NCBI GenBank assembly: GCA_963556255.1
Contig: OY744615.1
Location: forward strand, 23,635,191-23,699,190
DNA from: Allolobophora icterica
Taxonomy: Eukaryota > Annelida > Clitellata > Crassiclitellata > Lumbricidae
DNA: 64,000 nucleotides
Direction: 5' to 3'
Below, one piece after another: positions 21,227 to 34,899 of this stretch. Numbering within the stretch: position 1 is the stretch's first letter; every line of letters starts with the position of its first letter. A program made the position numbers and the translations under genes. A model generated the notes under the pieces. It saw only the letters and a program-made list of their open reading frames with translations, searched no databases and had not been told where the DNA came from.

Positions 21227-21741
21227 CATGTGGGCCTATATATATATCCTTTGCATGGATGTCATATTTATGTGAAATGAGAGAAAGGGCGGGAAGCATG
21301 TTAATACTTCCATTAGCTCCTCCCATTCCTCCTCGTCCTCCTACTCTTTCTGTTCCTCTCCCTCCTCCGCGTCTTCCTTTTTCTCTTTCCAAAGACCTCC
21401 CCCTCTGCTCCTGTTCTCCTTGTCCCCCTGCTCCTCCTCCTTGTCTTACTCGTCGTAGGGTCATAGGGCAGAAGACGAGGGGCGCTTCGGATGGCACCGA
21501 TGGACGGAGAGGTTGCCACACCGACACAGCTATTTATAGTCGATGGCTACTGACCCCGTCGTAACCCCGGGATTTCTACAATTTATGGACACAACAAGGC
21601 AAGGAGGAAGCAGAACGAACAGAAGAAGCATATGGATGGGACAAGAGAGTTACCCCGTAGGAAAAAGAAGAGGAGGTGAGGAATTGAATCTGATTTGGAC
21701 GGAATGATTAAGAATTGGAAAGAAAGATGAGGAAATGGGGA

Positions 21742-21905
<164 letters not shown>

Positions 21906-23150
21906 GAAGAAGCGCGGAAAAGGGAAGGGAGAGAGAGTGCAAAAAGGTTGTGCTATAAGAGACAAAGAGAGGCTAGATGAAGGAAGATAGGTCTAAGAAA
22001 CGAAAGATAGGAGGTTAAAGATGAAAAGATGAACGACTAGAGAGAAAGAAAGCGAAGGATTGCAGAGAAGAAGCAAAATAAGGCCGATTATAATTGGAGG
22101 ACGAGTATAGCACTGCAGTGAGTCAGACGAGAACATGTACCCCAAGATCAGCAAATCATCTCATCGCGGTGTTCATTTATCATAACAAGGATTTTTCCAT
22201 TCGCATAATTATAATAATTTATTCGATCATGTGTCCGATGCCCATCACTCTCACTTTCCTAGAAACTCTACCTCGTATCGTTGTACCTATGCCCGAACTA
22301 ACACTCGCCTCATTTCTTCCGGATTTATTGGTGGTATGACTTGGGAGAAAATCTCTTAGTTTGCGGATACTCCAAATTAAATTATGCACTTACTTTGTGG
22401 AATCAACAGGATAATTGACCTTACCTATCTCGCTCGTTCTAGGTACACATTGTACAGTAAAATAATTGATTGCAAATTGTTCTATGTTTCTCTGTAGTTA
22501 GTTAAGATATAACCCTTTCTGTTCCATTTCTGTTTTCTTTTTCTATTCTTATTACGTTTGATTTCTGATTTTTTCTTTTCTTTGTTCACAATGAGTAGCC
22601 TAAGTAATTTTTGGTTCTTTCATTTTGTTCATGGTAATCATAGTACGCATGGTTGCAATAAGCAAACATACGTGATTTAATTAAGATATCGTATACCTCC
22701 TGGCCACTTTTTTCCTATCCTTAATCTGTACTCGGTGTCCCTACTTAGCGGGATCCTCGATCCCTTCAAGGGCCCCTTTTTATGTAGCCGAAATGCAACG
22801 ATATCATTATACTCATGCTGACTTTTTTGTATTGAATTGGTTGGAAAAAATAAACTTTTGATTGATCAATTGTTATCACATCCCTTGGTTTATCGTTTCT
22901 TCACACATAACCCGCGTTCGTTATCTACAGATATCCAGCTCTATTTCGCTCTGATCGTTTCCTCTTTCTCTGTCTGTCTGTATGTCTTTCTGTCTTTCTG
23001 TCAGTATGTTTCTGTATTTGTCAGTGTCTGTGTTTTAGTTTGTCTCTTCTATTTCACTATGCTTTCTATCTCTCCTTTCACACTGTCCTTCTCTTTCTTT
23101 CTTTCTTCTCATTTCTCTCTATCTCTCGATCTCTCTATTTCTCTATTCTT
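21906..23150. other. No gene recognised
   Basis: Unique AT-rich sequence becoming pyrimidine-rich (tctgtctg, tttctt) towards the TCTA array. No motif-bearing frame. Confidence 0.5.
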
Positions 23151-23153
23151 CTA

Positions 23154-23692
<539 letters not shown>

Positions 23693-23764
23693 ATATCCAT
23701 CCATCCATCTATCTATCCATTCATCTATCCATCCATACATACATATATATATATCGATCTCTAT

Positions 23765-23840
23765 ATCGTAATCGTATCGTAATCGTAATCTCCAAACTTC
23801 TAAAGCGCCACTCGAAGGCCAAGTGCACGGCACCACCCTA
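23765..23840 (-). mobile_element. SINE/LINE 3'-tail fragment
   Basis: Similar to 10120-10200: a (ttacga)n-type end followed by agtggcgcttta on the minus strand. Confidence 0.45.
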
Positions 23841-24724
23841 TTATATCCATCTACTCTGCAATTACTTCTCTTTCTATCTTCTGAAAGCCCCAGCTGAGTA
23901 ATGAATGCGATAAATCGTTCGATCGTTCATACCAATCGGTTGCCCATCGCAGCAGCAGCAGCGAATAATGAAAACAAGCGAAACACGTTAAGTATACAAC
24001 CGACTGTCAGCCGCCTTTGCCTAACACCCGAAGGCGCCTCTAAACTATATTATAGCCACAAGGACAGAAGAATTGCATAAAGGTAGTCTAGTTCAATAGA
24101 AAACCTTTCTGCTCTATATAGTTCCAATCTCCTCTTCTGCTCTACTGTACAGCTCTTCTCTGCTCTGCTCTGCTCTGCTCACCTCTACTCTCCCATAACC
24201 ATCTTCACATGTTCGTCTGTCAGCATTCTATTTGCCTCCCGTCTTCTTTGACATTCTCATTTCCTTCCCCCTTCGATTCCTCCTGAGCTCCTCTAATCTC
24301 GCATATCTTCATTCCAACCTTTTTGTCTCTTTATCCCTCGTTTTCCTGACCTGTGTCTCTTTGTTTCTTCCATCCTCTGTCCTCTCTCTGTCCTCTTATA
24401 TATCTCCTTCCCTCCATCCTTCTCTCCATACTAGACCCAGCAGGTGATCTCAGCCTCTTCGTTTCAGCCTAAGCGCACGAAAACATTCTCTGAGCCGGTC
24501 GAAAGTCTTTGTATAATGTAGCATAGAGCCTTAGAAAATATATATACATATATATTGGTATAATATATGTATACATAATTTACTACTTTAATGAATAAGC
24601 ATAACAGATATATATATCTACAATATATATATATATAACCGTTTATAACATATTATATGTATAAATTGATAAAATGTAATAAACATTACTCAGTGAAGCA
24701 TTGATATGCTACAACGTTTCTCAC
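23841..24724. other. No gene recognised
   Basis: Unique sequence with a ctctgctctgctctg patch near 24155 and several palindromic TA-rich stretches (24535-24665). Confidence 0.5.
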
Positions 24725-24905
24725 AACCAGCATCCACCCACCAATCAACCAATCCACCCACCCACCCACCAAACCACCAACAATCCAACCACCTACCAAA
24801 CCACCCATCCACCAATCCACCCACAAACCCAGCCATCGATCCACCCACCAATCTACCCAACCGTCAACGCCACCCACCCACCCAACCACCCACCCAGCTA
24901 CCATC
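24725..24905. repeat. Degenerate (CCAC/CCAA)n repeat
   Basis: ccaccca and accaatc units, giving threonine/proline-rich artefact frames. Confidence 0.9.
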
Positions 24906-25057
24906 CAAAACCCGCATCCATCCGTTATTCGTTTCTTTGTCCTTCCATCCATTTCGTTCATCATTCTGTACCAGAATTCTCTTAGTCTCTCATTAGACAG
25001 TCATCTTCTTACAGAAGCAAATCAGTCGTGTCATTGTTCCATGTCTAGTTAGCATTT

Positions 25058-25345
25058 AAACATACATACATACACACACCTATATGCATACATACATACA
25101 TACATACGTACATACACCCATACATATGTACGCACATACATATATACACACATACATACGTAATTACGTATATATAGATACACAAATATAGGCTGTGTGT
25201 ACATAAATGTATACCCATAACCGTTATAATATACATCTACACACATACATACATACATACATACATACATACACATAGACACATACACACATGCAAACAA
25301 ACGTACATACAAAATCCTTACATACATATATACATACTTATACAA
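25058..25345. repeat. Degenerate (CATA)n microsatellite
   Basis: catacatacata blocks alternating with cacaca and tatata. Confidence 0.92.
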
Positions 25346-25514
25346 TACATACCCACATGTAGATGACACCTACATTGTACATTTGTAACTCTGTCGAACT
25401 TGATTTTTTTAAACGGTCTCCTACAGCGTCTGTTTATTGTAAACAGTCTCTATGTTATTTCATGTTATTTCAGTCTCAACATAAGATCCAGTGACAGTTG
25501 GCTTATCTATACCA

Positions 25515-25640
25515 TAAGCTGCCTCTCTAGCTCAGTTGAAAGACTTTCTGATGACGCCTTGTTGCGCCGTAGTTTGACGCCTTGTGCATCATACGCCGGC
25601 GTTACAGAAATCGCATATGCCGAAGTTAAGAAAATCAAGT
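25515..25640 (+). mobile_element. LINE (L2/CR1-like) 3'-end fragment
   Basis: Matches 62505-62640 in order: ctgcctctct, then gccttgtgcat, then the cgccggcg..acagaa block. Non-coding tail only. Confidence 0.5.
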
Positions 25641-25839
25641 CGTTAATAATTCACACCCAAGGCCAAGGGACGACCTTTCGGTGATAACCTAGCGAGAATG
25701 CTCTTCTTTTCTTCTTAGTTCAGTAGCTTAGACTCAGTAACGTATCGTTTGCTTATTTTGCGTCCATGTCCGCAGTTTAAAATGTCATACGAAATTTTGT
25801 GCTGTTTTCCATTTAAAAAGTTTACATTTTATGACTTGA

Positions 25840-25955
25840 AGTATCCTTAGTTTTACGCTTTAAAGTGTCCTTACTTTTACGCTTTTAAATGTCCTTAGTT
25901 TTACGCTTTAAATTTTCCTTAGTTTTACGCTTTAAAAGTCCTTAGTTTTAAGAAA
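25840..25955. repeat. About 27-30-bp minisatellite, five units
   Basis: Units of tccttagttttacgctttaa with small length changes between copies. Confidence 0.9.
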
Positions 25956-26346
25956 TTTTTTGCTGTTGGCCATTTCTGAACGTTTAGTTTCGTGGCACAT
26001 GAGAAATTCTGATTTGTATTTGGATTATTCCATACCACCATAATGACCTATGTGGAGATAATTAATTAATGCCTGACATGATCACCTGCGTGTTTATTCC
26101 TATTCTACGAACTAGGCTGTAATTTTAATCACTGAGTATACCGCTATAGCATTTAACACCAGATTATGACAATGGTTGCTACAATTAAGTTATTAACCAG
26201 CTTAATTGTTGTACGGTTACATAATTATAATCTCACCTGGTAACTTCCATAGCTCCAGTGATTACGTGGTACTAGAATATATGCTGTGCGGTTTGAGGTA
26301 TAGTCTCTCTCTGTCTACAGCCTATAAGTTTGTGCCTTGCCTTCAG

Positions 26347-26515
26347 AGATGAACTTGGATCCAGCCGCTGAAACCGAAGGTGTGAAGATAAGTATACATG
26401 CAGCCATCAATAGGGCGGAGATGCGGCGGTTGTTAGAGGCCGCTGCTGCTGCGGCAGAGGCAGATGCAGAGGCAGCAGCATCCATCTATCCATCCATCGC
26501 TCGTGCTGTCAGTCT
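26347..26515 (+). CDS. Candidate exon (alanine/glutamate-rich, starts with ATG)
   Basis: The stretch is flanked by a good acceptor (tgccttgccttcag) and a consensus donor (gtaagt at 26516). An ATG at 26349 opens 55 codons plus two bases: MNLDPAAETEGVKISIHAAI, then NRAEMRRLLEAAAAAAEADA. It reads like a first coding exon with an amphipathic, alanine-rich helix. I do not recognise the protein and see no following exon. Alanine-rich codons could reflect a small GCN repeat, so coding status is uncertain. Confidence 0.35.
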
Positions 26516-26519
26516 GTAA

Positions 26520-28120
26520 GTCATAAGTGGCTGAAATAGCACATGCCACCGGATGAAAGCGTTCTCGACCGAAGGACGAATACATATATCGTCGGCTGCT
26601 GCGGCAGATTATGATCGAAAGGGCAAAAGTCTATCGCATCCTATTCGCTTTCGGGTATAACTTCTAGGGTGCTCGTCTCGGATCTACCAGGCGATGGCGC
26701 GCCAGTCCCTAAATCATGTCAGCGCAAAGTTCAGCTCGTTCTCCTGACTTAGATTCTCAGTTGGATTGGTCCTGTCCAATTGATGCAGAAGTAACCGTCA
26801 ATGCCTTGTGTGTTGTTATTATTACAGCGCCATATCTAATCTAATCTAATCCGAACAGGTGTAGGGATTTAGGGACGTTCTCTGATTAGCAGGGGCTTTA
26901 AAAAATTGGACGCACACCCCTCCCGTCTCCTTCCATCCACACCCATCCTCTGTCTGCTACTCGTAGTCATGCACTGAATTATGACTCAGAGTGACTCACA
27001 AAAAGTGACAAAAGTACAGTATAACACATGCTTATGATGTCATATGATATTATTTATACATACTGTATGGTAAACCAACATTACACAGTGAAATTGTCAA
27101 AAATATCGATGCGATGCCCAATCTTTGTGGCGATTTGATTTGGTGGGTGGACGCACGTGCGTCCAGTGCGTCACGCTGCCGGCGCCCCTGCTGATTAGAT
27201 TAGATTATATTAGATTAGGGTCTTAAATCAAATCATTCAGTGACCGACCGACCGACTGACTGGTGAGAAACTTCTAAATATACAAGGCCTGAGGCAGAAC
27301 GCTTTCGCACTCAATGCAGCGAGTATATACATGAAGGCAGCACGTGCGACCTCATCTCCGTTCAGAAAACGCCCTACAGCGATGCGCAGCGGTTTCGAAA
27401 CGATTTCTTACGACATCTGGCCTCACCTTTAAAGACGTGGGCAGCCCATCGTTAGTTTGGCCTTGATCTATAAAAGTCTGACCCTGACTCTGACAACGTT
27501 GGGCATAGCCTTCAATCGATCCAGGGCTCTTCGCTGAAGTAAATTCTAGACTGATGGCTTGGAATTTACACGTTCTAGCTCTCTGCGCGACTACGCAATG
27601 CGACAATGCAAACCTACGTCGCTTGAATTCTCAGACAATACAGGGGAAAGGTTTTGTCTTAACACAACCTCCATCGCAAATCGTTGCACAATTGTCGTGA
27701 AAAAGGGATAAATCCTAACGTCGTCCCTGTGTTTCAGATATGTTAAGTCAAATATATGAATCTGAGACGATATCAACGGAAAACGACATGCAGCTTCCGG
27801 CTCAGTTGGCCAGACCTCTCCATATCTCGTCCATTAAACTTTAGCTAGCATGCAAAAATGCTGCCCTAGACTGGAAGCACTCTAAAACGCAGCAAAATAT
27901 ACATCGCTTCTAATATACACTAGGGTATATCCGTTGGAATTCGAACAAAACAAAACGCAAACTGGTCATACACATATTTTATCAGTCAACGTCTGACATT
28001 GCCCGAACAACATCGACTCCAATCACATACTTAATGATACTTTATTTGGTAATCGACATTGTACAGTCGGAGTATGCAATTTCTAGATATGTTCGCTATA
28101 GAGCTATACCGAAGCAGTAA
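26520..28120. other. No gene recognised
   Basis: Near 26880-27185 there is a ggacgcac...gcgtccagtgcg pair that may mark a degenerate element (gcaggggctttaaaaaattg to cggcgcccctgctgatta). Otherwise unique. Confidence 0.4.
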
Positions 28121-28124
28121 CATC

Positions 28125-28195
28125 TTGATATGGCTGCAATTCCAATCCGGGCCGTTGGATTGACAATCCAGCATGCTAATTGACTGGAATATAAC
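28125..28195 (-). mobile_element. SINE family B fragment
   Basis: The minus strand reads ttagcatgctggattgtcaa then a B-box-like cggattggaattgc, matching the heads at 13890 and 48980. Confidence 0.5.
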
Positions 28196-29340
28196 CATAA
28201 CCATAGATTTTGTTGGTCCAAAGTAAACATCATAAACTTAAGCCTAGTAACACAGTTACATAGTAAACATAGTAACAAAGTAACAACGAATAGGATAATT
28301 TTCTAGTGGGCACAAAAAGGAAACCCTAAAGGGACCGAAGTCCCGCTAATTGGGGCCACCTAAGTACTTAGTATGATTCTTGGCGGCGGATGATTTAACC
28401 ATATCAAATACGTTCACAACATCCCAACAAGTACGTAACAGGCAATGTAGGTAAAACAAGTTTTTTACAAGTTACTTACACCCATTGTGCACACCTATTA
28501 CTTATCGCACATTGTATTACTTACAGTAATCTATAACAACAACCACAACAAAAAACTTAACAGTTGTTAGATATGTACATATATATCTACAAATAAAATT
28601 TTAAATAATTATAATAATTGTACCACAATTTCATTAATCTATTTGAATAATTAGAATTATTTGATATGGTTAATAAAAATAAATATATTACAACTGAAAG
28701 CCATCTTCCCGGAAATCTCCTCTAAACTTAGACGTATCTTAGTTTTCCAGAGAGTTGCTTCCCACGTGCTCCTAATTTTTTTATTTCTGAGGGATCATTC
28801 TTACCTCGGTTAAAAACTGGTTTAGTAATTACAACTAATTATTTGTATTTTAAGATATTTCTAGCGCATAATGACATCCGACTTTAGGCAGCCGACAGTC
28901 GTTTAAAAGCAGATAGGTCTATAACTATTAGCGCAGTACTTGAATAAATGAAGTTTAGTTCTCACTGCCGCGCAACGTCTCCTACAGCTTTGGGACGTAA
29001 AACTCTAATTAAAGCACATTTATTTAGCGACTTTCAGATGCTTTATCGATACTTCCGTTGTATGTCTCGTGTCTACAGTTGGTGTTGGTCGGCGATTGTG
29101 CTTATATACGAGCCAACGGTCGGAGTGAATTGCTCTGGTTAATGGACAGAATAAGCTGCTCCGACAGTCACATAAATCGCAGGAAGGCTATAGGAAACTG
29201 TCGGCAGAGCGTTATTTGTAGAGGCCGAATGGGAGAGAGCGAAGTCGTAAAACACATAAATGGAACAGCAATTATTTCTGGTGAATATATTTATGCGGAT
29301 ACAATAGCGAACTGAGTGTATGAATATTCGGTCATTCAGG
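28196..29340. other. No gene recognised
   Basis: AT-rich unique sequence. It includes one copy of the ctgaggga...tacctcgg motif at 28786-28808. Confidence 0.5.
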
Positions 29341-29348
29341 ATTCAGAT

Positions 29349-29621
29349 CATGGCCGTCCGTAGGGAGAGCAAGGGGAGCATTTGCTCCATCTGGATATTG
29401 CGCATATTTTACAATATTACTATGCTTATTAGTTATTACAACAGTTCCAACACGATTTTCAGTGCGAAAAGGCACTTAATTTAAGTTAATTGTTTAGGCA
29501 AGTCCTTGACCATTATTTATTTTTAAAGTTGTCACGTGTTCTGTGTTCATGAATAGCTTATTCAAAAACGTCACTTTGTTTACGTCCTTTTACTCCTCTG
29601 CTCCCCCTACAAAAATTCCTG
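29349..29621. mobile_element. Degenerate hAT-like MITE, 273 bp
   Basis: The terminal repeats share GTAGGG(A/G)GAGCA at the same offset from each end; outermost bases are CATGGCCGTCC and (inverted) CAGGAATTTTT. The 8-bp duplication is attcagat (29341-29348) and cttcagat (29622-29629), one difference. Confidence 0.75.
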
Positions 29622-29887
29622 CTTCAGATAAAAATACATTTAGCTGATCGCAATGCCTGACATTGCTATGACCTCTGACCCAACCCAGTTAGTAAGTCTG
29701 TCAGTTGAGGTCGATAAGAACTTACCTATGTGTGCGTTTGTGTTGCTATCTTTGTTCCCGTCTCTACTAATCAGCGCTCCCCACAGCCCCAAGAACAAAG
29801 ATTTAAATTGGAGCGTATGCATAAAATTGCGCACAGAAGTGTGGATGTTGTAAAATCCAATCTAAAGGAATTCACTGCAGCACAGAG

Positions 29888-30012
<125 letters not shown>

Positions 30013-30203
30013 AGAAACTGAGAGAGACAGAGACAGAAAGAGGGAGGCAGAGAGACGAACGATGAACGGACGGACGGATGAATAGGACAGAAGAGAGTGG
30101 AAAAGAGAAGGCTGTTTAAAGGAATGAGCCGTCATCACCTATCATAAAGCGCAACTATCTTGCTCACAGATTAACAACAATTTTTATTATTAATTTGTAT
30201 TGT

Positions 30204-30531
30204 AGTGCCGGCCTTAGGATATTTCGGGCCCCGTGCAGATTATCTTGTACGGGCCCACCACGATACAAGTCAAATTGTTTTTCATTGCTAATCATTTTAT
30301 TTTAGTAGATTGTGGACAAGTAAAATAGGTAAAATTTAGCCATGCACGAGAATTCTGGAATATAGAGGAAGTTCACTTTTATTTTATTGGCAAAACAAAC
30401 GATTTAATCGAAACCATAGTATTATTATTAAGATGTCTTGTTCATGTCAGTTTTCTGTGACATTTTCGTGCCCCCTAAGTTGCGGGCCCCGTGCGACCGC
30501 ACGGTTCGCACGCCCCTAAGGGCCGGCACTG
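30204..30531. mobile_element. hAT-like MITE, 328 bp
   Basis: Ends are AGTGCCGGCC (probably missing its first C) and (inverted) CAGTGCCGGCC. A perfect 8-bp duplication, tgtattgt, lies at 30196-30203 and 30532-30539. Subterminal ggccccgtgc words are present at both ends. It sits exactly at the 3' tail of a LINE fragment. Confidence 0.9.
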
Positions 30532-30539
30532 TGTATTGT

Positions 30540-30745
30540 TTATGGGCATTTATAAAGCGCCTCTCGCGGTATAGACCATTCAGAGGCGCTCCCAGTGCGC
30601 GAGACCCCGAGAGAAAACCGCAGTATTTATGGTGAGAAAAGGAAGAAGCAACTCTACCAGAGAGAATGGTGGTGCGGACAGAAGGAAGAAGTCGGTTCCA
30701 AAGTGAGGGACCTATGCAGGCAAAGGACCTGGATTGAGCCATAGT
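30540..30745 (-). pseudogene. LINE ORF2 C-terminal fragment with 3' tail
   Basis: The minus strand reads AQSRSFACIGPSLWNRLLPS followed by a short coding stretch and a gcgctttataaatgccc tail. It is the same class as 995-1292 (ARSFA.LGPSLWN block). 5'-truncated. Confidence 0.8.
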
Positions 30746-30989
30746 TTAGCATGATATGCTGGAACTCTAGCTTTGGACGAAGAGGTTGAACGGTTAACGA
30801 CGCATTACAACAAAACCATTCGTTTTCAGCGTCAAATCACTGATCTATTCTGAGCGTTATCAAAGCATTATTCTAGTCTGAGCGTTATCAAAGTATTGAT
30901 CCAGTCTGAGCTCAAAGTATTGATACTTAAGTATATATGATATCCAATTCCTGTCCCCATTTTAACTGTCTCTCACCCGTGTCTATTCT

Positions 30990-31522
30990 AGAGAGTGACA
31001 CGGGGACAGAAAAGTGTCCCCATTCCAACCCCGCATTTGTAGTTTTAACCCCATCCCCTCCCGTCCCCGCAGAACTAAGTCCCCATCCCTCACCATCCCC
31101 GCAACCTTCATCCCTATCCCCTCACCATCCCCGCATAATGGATTTTCATCCCCGCAATGTCCCCGCGTCTTAAAAGTAACAAATATGAACTTGTAACATT
31201 ATAATTGAGAGCATCTTATTAAAATTTACGAAAGTGACAAACACTAAAATGCTGCACATCAGCTGGTTATTTGTGTAATTCATGAATGAACAGAAGATCA
31301 TTTATAGTGTAATTGCTCAGCTGACAATAAATGAATAAATGAAATTTATGAACTGTGTAACCGTTACCGCAATATCACCGCAGCTTCCATATCCACCACC
31401 CCGCGGTAAAAAAAACCGTACATTGTTTCCCCATTACCGTGCTCTTACCGCAATTTTTTTAAACTCTACCCCATTTCCGCGGGACTCCCACGGTTACCGC
31501 GGAATTACTGTGTCACTCTCGA
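30990..31522. mobile_element. hAT-like MITE, about 533 bp
   Basis: Inverted ends share GAGAGTGACAC. The flanking duplication tctattct lies at 30982-30989 and 31524-31531 (a g precedes it on both sides, so 8-9 bp). The interior left half is rich in ccccatcccc, the right half in taccgcggaa-type words. No ORF of interest. Confidence 0.82.
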
Positions 31523-32099
31523 GTCTATTCTCGGCGTCTTTGGCCGATACTATCACCTACTGTAACTGTATTGTACTTTCTCAGTTTTACCATTCTGTGG
31601 TTTTACCTACAGATGGCTTTACTATGCTAGTTCGTGCTTATCGATTTACATTGACACAGTTCGACAACATTTACCGAATCTTTCTTCTTTTCATTTCAAC
31701 ACAACAAACTCAGTTTTATATATCAATAATCTCTGTAGGCTAGTTCGCGGTTTTCAAACGGTAGTACGCGTACCACTAGTGGTACGCCAGGTGTCGCTAA
31801 GTGGTACGCGAAAAAATAAAAAAGATTACATCTTGCACTTTATGTGGCTGGAAATTGATATACCTTCTTTTCGCTCATTGATTTATTTATGCAGCGGTCT
31901 ATCGAGGTTCCATATACCTCTGTCATCTTTGTCATAACTTTTGAGGCAATTATACGTCAAGGTGATGTACATATGAAACCTGAATCTTATGTTTAGATCT
32001 CAATCTTATATGATCGATCCTCAGAGGCAGAGATAGATATATGGTAATCGCTATGTCTGCCTACTTATGATAACTGATTATATGAAAGTGAATGGAAGC

Positions 32100-32237
<138 letters not shown>

Positions 32238-32342
32238 TAAACACAAGACATCGATTGATGATTTATGTATTGTTATAACGGCCTTACAGAAAACACTGGA
32301 TCAGATTACTGTGTTCAGATTACATACTTTAAATTTTATATA

Positions 32343-32553
32343 ATAATAATAATATTATTATTATTCTTTATTAATTCAAACTGACAAATGCAGTAAGATT
32401 ACATTGAAACATGACAGTACAATCAAGATCTTAATTAAACACACGGTTTGGCAGCAATGCAAGACGCCGCCCTAGAGGGGGTTACGGGTATCGAACCGCG
32501 ATCTAATGCTCTCCTGGCCATGAGTGTTACCATTACTCTATCTCCTCCCCTTA
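32343..32553 (-). mobile_element. tRNA-derived SINE, family A, copy 2 (nested)
   Basis: The minus strand starts gggaggagatagagtaatgg, has the B box cggttcgatacccg, and ends gaattaataaagaataataa continuing into an AAT/ATT array. Same family as 2018-2215. It lies wholly inside the hAT element at 31746-32714. Confidence 0.85.
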
Positions 32554-32722
32554 ATTATACATTAATTTTTAAATTTGTCTACCTATGGTCCTACGTTAAT
32601 TATAAGGGATTTTACGCTTGCCTGTTGTTTTTGATCTGACATTTGCTGGTGGCATAAACCAACATTCGATTTTTTACCTGGTGGTTCAATAAAAATAGAG
32701 TTTGATAACCGCTGGGCTAGTT

Positions 32723-33450
32723 CAACACAAATCTACTCTGTCAGACCAATTTCAAATCACTAACATTAGAGAAGCTGTCGCACGCCACGTGCGACTCTAC
32801 GGCTACGCACACCTGTACAATTAGCTAATCCCATTATAGATCTAAATTCGCACAATACTGCTGTCAATCAAGCATCTAAACGCGCATATTAATTAATCTA
32901 TTCAACATCTCAACTAAATGTCACTGTTCTCTGAACCATGTTCCCACAGTGATTGAGCAATTAATCGATTAACCCCTAACGGGTAAGCATAACAGTTGAT
33001 GTGTGCGACAACTGGTCGACACACGTCAGCAGATCAAAAGCCCTGGCGCACTATGATCAACGCAGTCGAATAAAACAGCAGATGTGCATGAATCACCTTC
33101 AAACCGATTTCAGAAAAACGATAAAAGTGTCAACAGAATGGAAACAGCTCAGCGTTGGTTGATTTGTTCTCGACTGTTTGAAAGCGACCTACATCATTCA
33201 CCAAATGAGTGGGTGAGTGAGTGGGTGGATGGGTGGGTGGGTTAGGGTGGGTGAGTGGGTGAATGTCTTAAAACAATAAAACATACCTACATCATATACA
33301 ATACAATATTCGTTTATTCAACATACAATGTTATCATATACGCAACATGTGACAAATAATGAGAGAAATATAATCATCGTCTATACACACACATATATTC
33401 ATACATACATGCATGACATGTATACATGCATACATAAAACCATACTTTCT
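32723..33450. other. No gene recognised
   Basis: Unique sequence with a gtgagtgggtgg repeat patch at 33207-33262. Confidence 0.5.
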
Positions 33451-33454
33451 TTGT

Positions 33455-33692
33455 CGATCTGTCTGTCCGTCAGTCAGTCAGTCGGTCTGTCTGTCAGTCA
33501 GCCAGTCAGTCAGTCAGTCTGTTTGTTTGTCCGTCCGTCCGTCCGTCCGTCTGTATGTCTGTCTGTCTGTCGGTCTGTCTATCTGTCCGCCTATCCGTCA
33601 GTCTGTCAGTCAGTCAGTCTGTCTGTCTGTCTGTCTTTCTGTCCGCCTATCCGTCCGTCAGTCAGTCTGTCTGTCTGTCTGTCTGTCTGTCA
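33455..33692. repeat. Degenerate (GTCT/GTCA/GTCC)n microsatellite
   Basis: Interleaved tetramers gtct, gtca, gtcc and gtcg. Confidence 0.95.
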
Positions 33693-33929
33693 GGCTGACT
33701 CTCAAAGCGAATGGTTATGTATTGAAAGCATTTTCTGCTGTTTGTCTTTTCGATCTGTTCTGTTGAGGATCATTTAATCTCCGGGGATCAGAATCAACGA
33801 TAAAGAGAAATAATAATAGAAAAAATAATAATAACATCGAATTCCATTCGTGACCTCGGCCTCTGCCTCAGGACCCGCCTCATCTCCCAATCTATCTCAA
33901 TCGACGTTTTTTACCTTGCATTTGTCTTT

Positions 33930-34400
33930 CCTTCCTTCCCATCTTCTTCCTTCCTTCCTATACTTCCTTCCTTTCTATCTTTCTTAGTTCTTTCCATCCT
34001 TCCTTACTTACTTGATTCCTTTCATTCTACCTTTCTTTCTTCCTTCCTTCCTATCTTCCTTCCTGTCTTCCTTTATCTTCTTTCCTTTCTATCTTTCTTA
34101 CTTCTCTCCCTCCTTCCTTACTTACTTGATTCCTTTCATTCTACCTTCCTTTCTTCTTTCCTAGCCTTCCCTTCTTCCTTCCTATGTTCATTCCTGTCTT
34201 CCTTCCTTCCTTCCTTCCTTCCTTCCATCTTTCCTTCCTTACTTACTCGCTTGATTCCTCCTTCCTTTCTTTATTCAATTCCTTCCTTGCTTCATTTCTT
34301 CTTCCTTTCTATCTTCCTTCCTTCCTTCCTTTCTTCATTCCTTCCTTACTTACTCACTTGTTTCCTTCCTTTCTCCCTTACTTGATTAATTCCTTTAATC
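33930..34400. repeat. Degenerate (TTCC)n region
   Basis: ttccttcc and tttctt blocks with tacttacttg interruptions. A pyrimidine-rich decline continues to about 34800. Confidence 0.9.
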
Positions 34401-34899
34401 GGCTTTTCTCCTTTCTTAATTCTTTTCTTACCGAATACCTCCTAACATGCTATCCTTAGAACAGTCTTATATGGTGAATTTCCCTCTCATTTTCTCCTTT
34501 ATTTTTCTTCCTTCTTCGTCTTTTTCAATCCTTCCATCTCTGTTTTGTCGTTCTTTCCATCCTTTCGTCCTTCTGCAAATCTTTTCCCTCTTTCTTTCTT
34601 CCATACTAGATCTGTCAGGCTTTCTTCCTTCCCTCATTTCTTCCTTTCTTTCATTTTCATTCTTTCGTTCCATTCATTCGTCCCTCCTTTTGTCCTCTCC
34701 TCTTTCCTTTCTTTCACCCTTTCTGCCTTCATTCATTCCTGCCTTCCTCTCATCCTTGATCTCCATATATTCATTAATTCTTTCTCTGTTATGTCTTTAA
34801 TATCTCCTCGCTTTCCTGCTTTTGTGCTTGTGTCTCTACATCGCTCTCTGTATGTCTCTTTCTGCATAGTTAGGTATAAGCGATTGCACGATTTTCAAA

